Positions 39,194 through 46,385 of a DNA stretch of 64,000 nucleotides are shown in pieces. Under the pieces are notes generated by a model. That model was not told where the DNA came from. It saw only the letters and a program-made list of their open reading frames with translations, and did no database searches. The stretch spans positions 62,001 through 126,000 of the forward strand of contig NZ_JACHLL010000002.1 of the NCBI RefSeq assembly GCF_014207935.1, read 5' to 3'. The DNA comes from Pseudomonas fluvialis (lineage in GTDB: Bacteria > Pseudomonadota > Gammaproteobacteria > Pseudomonadales > Pseudomonadaceae). A program made the position numbers and the translations under genes. The stretch's first letter is position 1. The number at the start of each line of letters is the position of its first letter.

Positions 39194-40789
39194 TCAGTCT
39201 TCCAACAGCACGCCGGGCGCCAGGCGCTGATCCGGGTCGAAATGACGCGACAGGGCCTTGAGTGCCGCTATGCCCTGCTCGCCTTTTTCCACCGGCAGAT
39301 AGGGCGCGTGGTCGCGACCAACACCGTGCTGATGGCTGATGGTGCCGCGGTTGTTGACGATGGCCAGGCTGGCCGCGTGCTTGAGCTTGCTCCAGCGTGC
39401 CAGGGTTTGCGCATAGCTGGCAGCCGGGCGGAACACATAGCTGGTGTAGATGCTCGAACCCTCGCCGTAGACATGCGACAGGTGGGTGAACACATGCACC
39501 TGCTCGCCCTCGGCGCTCAGCGCGTTGCGCAGGCTGTCCTCGACCTGATTGAGCAGGTGATCAACATTGGCCCAGTCGGTGGCGGTCTCCAGGGTATCCA
39601 CTGCGTAGCCGGCCTCCCACAGGCCATGACGCAGGTAAGGAAAACGGAAGCGGTTCTCCGCCCATTTCTTGCCCAGCAGGGTGCCGGTAAATACGCCGCC
39701 GAAGCCCTTGAGCAGCCGCTTGGCCTGTTTGATCGACAGTGCATTCTGCTGGCGATTGCCGGTCACCCCAAAGGTCAGCATGCACTTGCCGGCACGGGCG
39801 CCGCGAAAGGCCAGATACTTCTCCAGCAGGGCGATCTGTTCAGGATGTCCCGCCAGCGCCAGCTGGGTTTCAGTCTCGATGGCATTGGATAGGCGCAGCA
39901 TCGACAGCGGCACCCGTGCCTGCACCAGGCTGCGGATAGCCGCTAGCGCCTGCGACCAGCTGGGCAGAAAGACGGCGTAGAACTTCTCTTCCTCGGCCAG
40001 GCGGGTGATGCGCACCTTGACCTCGGAAATGATGCCGAAACGCCCTTCGCTGCCGAGAATCATCTCGCGCAGATCGGGGCCGGCCGCCGATGCCGGAAAG
40101 GTCGGAATCTCCAGGGTGCCGGCGAAGGTCTCGATCTTGCCGCCGGCGAACAGCTGCTCGATACGCCCGTAGCGCAGCGACTGCTGGCCACTGGAACGGC
40201 TGGCCACCCAGCCGCCCAGGGTCGACAGTTCCCAGGACTGCGGAAAATGCCCCAGGGTGTAACCCTTGGCGCGCAGCTGCGCTTCCACCTGCGGACCATT
40301 GGCACCGGGACCGAAGGTGGCGATCAGGCTTTGCTCGTCGATTTCCAGCAACTGGCTCATGCGCGCAAGCGACAGGGTCAGCACCGGACGCAGTCCATCG
40401 CGAGGGTTGATATGGCCGGCCACCGAGGTGCCGCCACCATAGGGAATCACGACCACATCATGCTGCTGCGCCCAGACCAGCAGCTCGCGGATCTGCGCTG
40501 CGGTTTCCGGCAGGGCCACGCCGTCGGGGAACACGCCAAACTCGCCGGAACGCATGGCCAGCCAGTCCGGCAGGCTCTGCCCACGGGCATGGCGCACGCG
40601 CACCTCAGCCTCGACCGATACCAGCGGATGCGCAGGCAGACGCGAAGCCAGCACCTTGGCCAGCACCTGTTCCAGGCTGGCATCGACCAGTACCTGGCCG
40701 GCACCGATGCGGGATTCAAGAAAACCCTGGCCATGGGCCGGCAGCTCCACCACGGTTGCCTCGTCGCCCCATCCGTTCCAACGTCGCAT
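39194..40789 (-). CDS. FAD-binding oxidase similar to alkyl-dihydroxyacetone-phosphate synthase
   Basis: 531 residues: PP-loop FAD domain (about 85-250; VVVIPYGGGTSVAGH and TLGGWVASRSSGQQSLRYG) and a FAD-oxidase C domain. Three segments follow eukaryotic alkyl-DHAP synthase more than glycolate or lactate oxidases: GGWVASRSSGQ, SHVYGEGSSIYTSYVF with the expected catalytic Tyr, and the His cluster GTISHQHGVGRDH. Such enzymes swap an acyl chain for a fatty alcohol to make ether lipids. Whether this one does so or acts on a related glycerol compound is unknown. First gene of the operon, divergent from an AraC regulator. Confidence 0.85.
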   Translation of the reverse strand: MRRWNGWGDEATVVELPAHGQGFLESRIGAGQVLVDASLEQVLAKVLASRLPAHPLVSVEAEVRVRHARGQSLPDWLAMRSGEFGVFPDGVALPETAAQIRELLVWAQQHDVVVIPYGGGTSVAGHINPRDGLRPVLTLSLARMSQLLEIDEQSLIATFGPGANGPQVEAQLRAKGYTLGHFPQSWELSTLGGWVASRSSGQQSLRYGRIEQLFAGGKIETFAGTLEIPTFPASAAGPDLREMILGSEGRFGIISEVKVRITRLAEEEKFYAVFLPSWSQALAAIRSLVQARVPLSMLRLSNAIETETQLALAGHPEQIALLEKYLAFRGARAGKCMLTFGVTGNRQQNALSIKQAKRLLKGFGGVFTGTLLGKKWAENRFRFPYLRHGLWEAGYAVDTLETATDWANVDHLLNQVEDSLRNALSAEGEQVHVFTHLSHVYGEGSSIYTSYVFRPAASYAQTLARWSKLKHAASLAIVNNRGTISHQHGVGRDHAPYLPVEKGEQGIAALKALSRHFDPDQRLAPGVLLED

Positions 40790-40909
40790 GCTTGATTCCG
40801 CCTATTCCGGTCACCAGTAATGGCTGCCTATACTAGCCGGCCGCGGTCTGCCGTCACTGTCGAATCGGGACAGCCGCTGTCGCCAATCAAGACACCCAGA
40901 ACAACAAGA

Positions 40910-41938
40910 ATGACCACCTCACTCGGCTACACCTCGGTTCCCGCATTGCTCAAGTACATCCGCCAGGGTGAAGCCCTGGGCCTGGATATCGACGCTGCGC
41001 TGCAGGCGGCCGGCATCAGCCAGTCCCTGCTGGCCGACAACAGCCAGCGCATCCCCAGCGAAGTGCATGAGCGGCTGATCGCCCACTTCATCGAGGTCTC
41101 CGGTGACCCGCTGTTCGGCCTGCACGCGGCGCGCTACGTCCAGCCCGGTTCCTGGAGCGTGCTCGGCTACATCACCATGAACTGCGCCAACCTGGGCGAA
41201 GCCATGAGCCGCATCGCGCCCTACGAGAAACTGGTGGGCGACATGGGCGTTAGTTCCATCGAAGCGCTGGCCGACCATGTCCGCCTGATCTGGACCTGCC
41301 GCCACGAAAAACCGCTGATCCGCCGGCACATGGTGGAGAACGTGCTGGCATCCTGGCTGCTCTACGCACGCTGGATTGCCGACATGGACCGCTCGCCCCA
41401 GGCGGTCTGGTTCGAGCATGCGCAGCCGGCTGACACCTCGCTTGCCGAATACGAGACGGTGTTCGGCTGTCCCGTGCTGTTTGAACAGCCCTGCAGCGCA
41501 CTGCTGGTGCCGCTGGCCTACCTTGCCGTGCCGCTGCGCCAGGCCGACGCCAACCTGCTGCGCACCCTGGAAGAACACGCCCTGACTCTGATGGCCGGTC
41601 TCGATCAGGACGAGCCGCTTCCCGTGCGGGTGAAGAACGCGCTGCGCCTGCTGCTCAAGGACGGTTTGCCACGCAAGGAGCGGGTGGCAGAAAAGTTCAA
41701 CATGACGGTGCGCACCCTGCAGCGCCACCTGCAGCTGGCTGGCACCAGCTACCAGGAAATTCTCGACGCCCTGCGCCAGGAACTGGCCGAGCACTACCTG
41801 CTGCGCAGCGACTTGCCGATCCAGGACATCGCCAGCTACCTGGGCTTTACCGAGTCCCGCTCGTTCCATCGCAGCTTCAAGGGCTGGACCGGCATGACGC
41901 CCGGCGAATACCGCCAGCGCCATGCCGATAACGCCTGA
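40910..41938 (+). CDS. AraC-family transcriptional regulator (OruR/ArgR-like type)
   Basis: 342 residues: an N-terminal arabinose-type sensing domain (~10-200; YIRQGEALGLDIDAALQAAG and SWSVLGYITMNCANLGEAM) and a C-terminal pair of AraC helix-turn-helix motifs (AEKFNMTVRTLQRHLQLAG; IQDIASYLGFTESRSFHRSF; WTGMTPGEYRQ). It diverges from the alkyl-DHAP-synthase-like operon with 120 bp between, so it is the likely regulator of that operon. ATG 40910 is preferred because the frame starting at 40820 would consume the promoter; its Shine-Dalgarno is weak. Confidence 0.9.
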   Translation: MTTSLGYTSVPALLKYIRQGEALGLDIDAALQAAGISQSLLADNSQRIPSEVHERLIAHFIEVSGDPLFGLHAARYVQPGSWSVLGYITMNCANLGEAMSRIAPYEKLVGDMGVSSIEALADHVRLIWTCRHEKPLIRRHMVENVLASWLLYARWIADMDRSPQAVWFEHAQPADTSLAEYETVFGCPVLFEQPCSALLVPLAYLAVPLRQADANLLRTLEEHALTLMAGLDQDEPLPVRVKNALRLLLKDGLPRKERVAEKFNMTVRTLQRHLQLAGTSYQEILDALRQELAEHYLLRSDLPIQDIASYLGFTESRSFHRSFKGWTGMTPGEYRQRHADNA

Positions 41939-41956
41939 CGGGCTATTGCAAAGAAC

Positions 41957-43153
41957 TCAGCCCAGCAGCTCGCTGAACGGGATAAAGCGCAGGCTGTCGC
42001 CCTCGGCCAGGGTCGTGTGCTCCAGCACCTCGACCAGGCCATCCGCCCAACTGGCACTGCGCAGCACACCGGAACTCTGATTTGGATACAGCACCGCCCG
42101 CCCCTGTTCCAGCCGTGCCCGCAGGTATTCACGGCGACTGCCGGGCTTGTTCCAGGCGAAGGCCGCCGGCACGGCAAAGCCCAGCGGTGCCACCTCGGCC
42201 ACACCCAGGCGCCGCAGCAGGTAGGGCCGCGCCAGCAGGCCGAAGGTGACCAGCGTGGAAGCTGGATTGCCGGGCAGGCCGATCACCGGAACGCCCTGAT
42301 ACTGCCCGCAGGTCAGGGGTTTGCCGGGTTTGATCGCCAGTTTCCACAAGGCCAGTTCACCGCCTTCGCGCAGCACCTGGCCGAGAAAATCGGCCTCGCC
42401 CACCGACACCCCGCCGGTCGACAGGATCAGGTCCACATCGTCCAGCTCGGCCAGAGCAGCGCGGGTCCTGCCCAGATCATCGGGCAGAATGCCGGCATCC
42501 AGTGCGTCGCAGCCCAGCCGTTGCAGCCAGGCCAGCAAGAGGCTGCGGTTGCTGTTGTAGATCTGCCCAGGACCGAGCGCCTGCCCCGGCGCGACCAGCT
42601 CATCACCTGTGGACAGTACCGCCACCCGTGGTCGCCGGCGCACTGGCAGCTCGGCAAGACCCAGTGAAGCGGCCAGGCCCAGCTCGATCGGCGTCAGTCG
42701 TGTGCCGGACGCCAGCACGTCCTCGCCGACGCGGGTTTCCTGGCCCTGCGGGCGAATGTTCTGGCGCGCCCTGAGCGGCTGCAGGAAGCGCACCCGCCCG
42801 TCACTCAGCACCTCGCAGTTCTCCTGCATTTCCACGCAGTCGGCACCGGCCGGCACAGGGGCTCCGGTGAAAATGCGCGCACAGCTGCCGGACTGCAAAG
42901 CGGCGGGGGCTTGTCCTGCAAAAATCTGCTGGCTGACCGCCAGCGGCTCACCCTGCCAGTCGGCCAGATTCAGCGCATAACCATCCATGGCGCTGTTGTC
43001 CCAGGGCGGCAGGTCCAGCCCGGCCACCAGCGCTTCGGCCAGCACCCGGCCATCGGCGTCCGCCAATGCCACCTGCTCGACACCCTCGATCGGCGCAGCC
43101 CCGGCCTGCCGCAGCAGGCGCTCCAGCGCCGCCTCGACGCTGAGCAGACTCAT
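41957..43153 (-). CDS. moeA: molybdopterin molybdenumtransferase MoeA
   Basis: 398 residues. MoeA inserts molybdate into adenylylated molybdopterin. Typical segments: PPWDNSAMDGYAL near the N-terminus, IFTGAPVPAGADCVEMQE, VAVLSTGDELVAPG, LSTGGVSVGEADF and VIGLPGNPASTLVTF. The ATG at 43153 overlaps the moaB stop (ATGA); longer frames upstream come from a different reading frame of moaB and are rejected. Cotranscribed with moaB. Confidence 0.96.
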   Translation of the reverse strand: MSLLSVEAALERLLRQAGAAPIEGVEQVALADADGRVLAEALVAGLDLPPWDNSAMDGYALNLADWQGEPLAVSQQIFAGQAPAALQSGSCARIFTGAPVPAGADCVEMQENCEVLSDGRVRFLQPLRARQNIRPQGQETRVGEDVLASGTRLTPIELGLAASLGLAELPVRRRPRVAVLSTGDELVAPGQALGPGQIYNSNRSLLLAWLQRLGCDALDAGILPDDLGRTRAALAELDDVDLILSTGGVSVGEADFLGQVLREGGELALWKLAIKPGKPLTCGQYQGVPVIGLPGNPASTLVTFGLLARPYLLRRLGVAEVAPLGFAVPAAFAWNKPGSRREYLRARLEQGRAVLYPNQSSGVLRSASWADGLVEVLEHTTLAEGDSLRFIPFSELLG

Positions 43154-43689
43154 CCACGGCTCTCGCAGGCGGCCACGGCCTTGAGGTGCGGCACGAAGTT
43201 GCACGGCCGGTGCCGGGCATCCAGCTGCTCGCCGAGAATGCCGTCCCAGGCTGTGCGGCAGGCATTGGTCGAGCCCGGCAGGCAGCACACCAGGGTGCCA
43301 TTGGCCAGACCGGCCAGCGCACGGGACTGAATGGTGGAGGTGCCAATGTCGGCCACGGAAATCTGCCGGAACAGCTCGCCAAAGCCATCGACCTGTTTGT
43401 CCAGCAGGCAGCGCACCGCCTCCGGCGTGCTGTCGCGGCCAGTGAAGCCGGTGCCGCCGGTGATGATCACCACCTGCACGCTGTCCTCGGCGATCCACTG
43501 CGCCACCTGGGCGCGAATGCGGTACAGATCGTCCTTGAGCAGCACCCGCGCCGCTAACTGATGCCCAGCCGCCTGCAGGCGATCAACCAGCAGCTGGCCG
43601 GAGGTGTCGGTATCCAGGTTGCGGGTATCGCTGACGGTCAACACGGCAATGGCAAGCGGAACAAATGCGGTTTCAGCCTTGTGGCTCAT
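43150..43689 (-). CDS. moaB: molybdenum cofactor biosynthesis protein MoaB
   Basis: 179-residue MoaB/Mog-type protein that adenylylates molybdopterin. Motifs: [37 protein letters not shown] and [20 protein letters not shown] good AGGA site precedes ATG 43689. First of moaB-moeA, divergent from mobA. Pseudomonads often carry two copies of moaB and moeA; from memory the copy next to mobA is the second one. Confidence 0.94.
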   Translation of the reverse strand: MSHKAETAFVPLAIAVLTVSDTRNLDTDTSGQLLVDRLQAAGHQLAARVLLKDDLYRIRAQVAQWIAEDSVQVVIITGGTGFTGRDSTPEAVRCLLDKQVDGFGELFRQISVADIGTSTIQSRALAGLANGTLVCCLPGSTNACRTAWDGILGEQLDARHRPCNFVPHLKAVAACESRG

Positions 43690-43764
43690 GGCAGGCTTCC
43701 TGTTGTGGGAGTGACGTGGCCGGTGTTATATCACAGCCCCGCACAGCCCTTGGCAGAGCCTTGC

Positions 43765-44349
43765 ATGCCTGATTCCCCAGTATTTCCCTGCTCGATCCTG
43801 CTGCTGGCCGGCGGCCGTGGCCAGCGCGTCGGCGGTGAGGACAAAGGCCTGCTCGACTGGCACGGCCAACCGCTGATCAGCTGGCTACAGCAGACCGTGC
43901 GTGGCCTGACCGATGACCTGATCATCTCCTGCAACCGCAATCAGGATCGCTACGCGGCGTTCGCCGACCAGTTGGTCGGCGATGGCAACCAGGATTTCGC
44001 CGGGCCGCTGGCCGGCATTCGCGCCGGCCTTGCCGTCGCCCGACATGAGCAGCTGCTGGTCCTGCCCTGCGATGCCCCGTTGGTCGACCTGGCGCTGCTT
44101 GAGGCCTTGCTGGCAAAGGCCGGTACGCAGCCGGTAGCGGTGCGCCGCAATGGTTTCTGGGAGCCGCTGTTCAGCGTCTGGCCCACCGCCATGGCGCCCG
44201 CCCTTGAAACAGCCTGGGACGCCGGCGAGCGCAGCCCGCAACGACTGCTGAGAGGCCTGGAGCCTGTAGCCGTCGACTGCCCGACAGACGATCCGCGGCT
44301 GGCCAATCTCAACACCCCGCAATTGCTGGCGGCGGCGCGACAGCACTAG
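43765..44349 (+). CDS. mobA: molybdenum cofactor guanylyltransferase MobA
   Basis: 194 residues. MobA transfers GMP to molybdopterin, forming the MGD cofactor of DMSO-reductase-type enzymes such as nitrate reductase. The nucleotide motif is intact: [19 protein letters not shown] near the N-terminus, then [15 protein letters not shown] and [17 protein letters not shown] 43765 gives the family start; the frame extends upstream into moaB without support. Divergent from moaB-moeA and just upstream of tRNA-Pro. Confidence 0.95.
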   Translation: MPDSPVFPCSILLLAGGRGQRVGGEDKGLLDWHGQPLISWLQQTVRGLTDDLIISCNRNQDRYAAFADQLVGDGNQDFAGPLAGIRAGLAVARHEQLLVLPCDAPLVDLALLEALLAKAGTQPVAVRRNGFWEPLFSVWPTAMAPALETAWDAGERSPQRLLRGLEPVAVDCPTDDPRLANLNTPQLLAAARQH

Positions 44350-44377
44350 AAGCGCGCAAAAACTTTCCGCTAACCCC

Positions 44378-44405
44378 TTGTGCACCAAAACTTTTTCGGT
44401 AAAAT
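44378..44405 (+). promoter_or_regulatory. tRNA-Pro promoter
   Basis: TTGTGC (44378-44383) and TAAAAT (44400-44405) separated by 16 bp, with the tRNA beginning 12 bp after the -10. The match and the spacing fit a sigma70 promoter. Confidence 0.75.
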
Positions 44406-44417
44406 GCGCGCCAACAA

Positions 44418-44494
44418 CGGAGCGTAGCGCAGCTTGGTAGCGCGTCTCGTTCGGGACGAGAAGGTCGCAGGTTCGAATCCTGTCGCTCCGACCA
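44418..44494 (+). tRNA. tRNA-Pro (anticodon CGG)
   Basis: 77-nt cloverleaf. The acceptor arms CGGAGCG and CGCTCCG pair fully, the anticodon stem TCTCG/CGAGA closes the loop TTCGGGA with anticodon CGG at positions 34-36, and the T arm GCAGG-TTCGAAT-CCTGT is standard. CCA is encoded (44492-44494). Reads codon CCG. It has its own promoter and terminator. Confidence 0.97.
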
Positions 44495-44502
44495 AAATCC
44501 CG

Positions 44503-44530
44503 AAAAACCGGCCTAAATGGCCGGTTTTTT
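44503..44530 (+). terminator. rho-independent terminator of tRNA-Pro
   Basis: ACCGGCC/GGCCGGT stem extended by A/T pairs (44503-44513 with 44519-44529), TAAAT loop and six T, starting 8 bp after the tRNA CCA end. Confidence 0.92.
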
Positions 44531-44562
44531 ATTGCCTGCGCAAAAGTGCCCTGCGCGACCGT

Positions 44563-44762
44563 AGAACCCGTTTACGATCTTGCGAGCTAGAGCGAGACAA
44601 GGCAGAAACAGCCGAAGAAGTGCAGTTTACGAGTGGCAAATGAGCATGACTCGCTACGCTCGCCCCTTCGGGGCCGCACTAAAGTGCGTTGGCCACAAGC
44701 GGCCTGCTGAGGCTGTTTTTAACGCCGTATCGCCGACGCGCAGCAGATCGTAAACAGGTTCT
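44563..44762 (+). repeat. palindromic structured repeat, copy B
   Basis: A 200-bp element bounded by 18-bp inverted repeats (44563-44580 and 44745-44762, one mismatch). Inside, AGAAACAGCC (44604-44613) pairs with GGCTGTTTTT (44711-44720). It carries GCGAGCTAGAG (44582-44592), CAAGGC, the 31-nt core 44617-44647, AACGC and GCGCAGCAG, all shared in order with copy A at 7861-7990 while both stems differ. Copy B has about 60 extra bases after the core with further hairpins (CCCCTTCGGGG; GCACTAAAGTGC). Its right end contains the stop codon of the glutaredoxin-like gene. No ORF inside is credible. Confidence 0.8.
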
Positions 44763-45001
44763 CAGCGTAGGAAGCTCACCAACTGCTCGGCCTCGAACGG
44801 CCAGTTGAGTTCCGCGCCGCTGTCCATACGACGCAGCACCGGAATGCGCAGGCCATAGGCCTCGACCCAGCTCTCCTGCTCGGCGATATCGATCAACTCG
44901 ACCAGCAGACCGCGCTCGACAAAAGGCATCAGCAACGCCTCGGCCACCTCACACAGATGACAGCCAAGGGTGCCGAACAATTGGCATTCGGGAAACATCA
45001 T
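44762..45001 (-). CDS. glutaredoxin-like protein (DUF836 family)
   Basis: 79 residues with a thioredoxin-fold N-terminus FGTLGCHLCEVAEALLMPF, giving a redox-type C-H-L-C pair, followed by the cis-Pro loop YGLRIPVLRR. This fits the DUF836 (PF05768) glutaredoxin-like group; a role as thiol oxidoreductase is plausible but not shown. Several starts are possible (GTG 45007, ATG 45001, ATG 44998); ATG 45001 is spaced best from GAGG. The stop codon lies at the edge of the palindromic repeat. It follows the DUF5610 gene by 33 nt. Confidence 0.83.
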   Translation of the reverse strand: MMFPECQLFGTLGCHLCEVAEALLMPFVERGLLVELIDIAEQESWVEAYGLRIPVLRRMDSGAELNWPFEAEQLVSFLR

Positions 45002-45034
45002 GCGCACCTCGCAGAAGATCAGGTGCGCAGTTTA

Positions 45035-46201
45035 TCAGGCTGCCTGCGGCTGTGACGCCAGGCCGGATTGCGCCCCTTGCTGCAGCGCGGCAAAGCCATC
45101 GAGCAGGCTACGGTTGAGCCAGCCGGCCTTTTCCAGCTGCGCATCATTGAGGCGCGGATCGAGGGCAAAGCCGCCGTCGAGCAGTTGCTCCAGCAGACCA
45201 CGGCCCTGCTCGGCCAGCTCATTGACCTGATTCAGCGCCTCCAGCAGGCCGCGGGCATAGTCGCCCAGCGCCGCATTGCCGGCACTGGCCGGTTGCGCCG
45301 AGTTGCCCGCCACGGCGGCATAGGCATCGGTGGCCTGACGCACGCGAGTCTGGGTCAGCTGCAGGGACATCGACGCCAACTGCTCGCCATCCATCTGCAG
45401 ACTCATGGCGCGGTCGAAGGCGCCGACCATGTCGCCACTGTAGAAGCTGCCGGAAAGCCCCTCGACCTGCTTGAGCAGATCGCTCAGCGCGGTCATTTCC
45501 TCCTGATCCAGTTCACCCTCGACGCTGATCTGGAAGGCCCCGATCTGCACGCTGGAGGACCGCTGGTAGGCCAGCACGCCACTGTTCTGGCCATCGCTGG
45601 CGGCGAGCATGCCCTGCTCGCTGTAGCTTGCCGAAGCCTGGGCCACGGAGATGCGCAGGCGGTCGCCATCGCGGGTGGTCACAGCCAGGTCGAAGGTCTC
45701 GGCCACGGCGGCAAAACGTTCACGGTAACTGGCCAGCGCCAGGCTGGCCGGCTGCGACGCCAACTCCGGAGCCACCTCGGGCGCCGTGCTGGGCGCCAGT
45801 TCGTTCAGGCCCTGCTGAATACGCTGGTAGGTATCGTCGAGATCGCTGGCAACCTGCCCCTGCAGCAGCCCCATGCCATCGAGAATCTTGCGCGCCTCGG
45901 CAAAGCCCTGCTCAACACCCTGACGCGCCTGAGCCAACAGGCCCTGCAGCTTTTGCGGATCGGCGCCCGCCGCTGCTTCAGTGCTCAGTCGCTGCTCGAT
46001 AAAACCGAGTACACGGTCGGCCACCTTGGCCGGCGTGTAATCGCCGACATTGCCCTTCAACGCTTCCGGCTTCAGCCCCAAGCGCTCAGCCAGGCGATTG
46101 GCCAGCACGCCCTGCTGATCGACATTCTGGCGCCGGGCCTGCGCGGCATCGAAGGTGGTCGGGCGTTGTGCGGCAAAGGGCAAGGCGGCAAGGCTGTTCA
46201 T
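45035..46201 (-). CDS. DUF5610 domain protein
   Basis: 388 residues, hydrophilic, without signal peptide or membrane segment. The N-terminal part (~45-160; RLAERLGLKPEALKGNVGDY and KVADRVLGFIEQRL) matches the DUF5610 pattern of Gammaproteobacteria. The remainder is Gln/Ala/Ser-rich and helical, with a beta segment VQIGAFQISVEGELDQEEM. Some relatives look like flagellar or surface-associated proteins, but no function is established. The start at 46201 has a poor Shine-Dalgarno. Probably cotranscribed with the glutaredoxin-like gene. Confidence 0.72.
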   Translation of the reverse strand: MNSLAALPFAAQRPTTFDAAQARRQNVDQQGVLANRLAERLGLKPEALKGNVGDYTPAKVADRVLGFIEQRLSTEAAAGADPQKLQGLLAQARQGVEQGFAEARKILDGMGLLQGQVASDLDDTYQRIQQGLNELAPSTAPEVAPELASQPASLALASYRERFAAVAETFDLAVTTRDGDRLRISVAQASASYSEQGMLAASDGQNSGVLAYQRSSSVQIGAFQISVEGELDQEEMTALSDLLKQVEGLSGSFYSGDMVGAFDRAMSLQMDGEQLASMSLQLTQTRVRQATDAYAAVAGNSAQPASAGNAALGDYARGLLEALNQVNELAEQGRGLLEQLLDGGFALDPRLNDAQLEKAGWLNRSLLDGFAALQQGAQSGLASQPQAA

Positions 46202-46385
46202 GGCGGTGTACCGGAACGGGGTATCTGTCCGTTTGGCGGCCTTTGGCCGGAAAACTTGAGGCACTCATCACGGCATCCGACAGACGGCCGCTGCCTGCCC
46301 TTGATGCAGATCAGGACCCATGGCCGACAGGCTGGACGCCTGCCGGCAAGCCCGGCATGCTGCTGAAAGCTAAGGAGATTTCCCC

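Noticed and set aside
37650..39230. 526-codon plus-strand frame opposite the GlpD-like gene
   Set aside because: Antisense shadow; the minus-strand protein has intact FAD and GlpD motifs.
41957..43498. Longer moeA reading frame beginning inside moaB
   Set aside because: The extra N-terminal 115 residues are another frame of moaB and lack similarity to MoeA; the ATGA overlap at 43153 gives the normal MoeA start.
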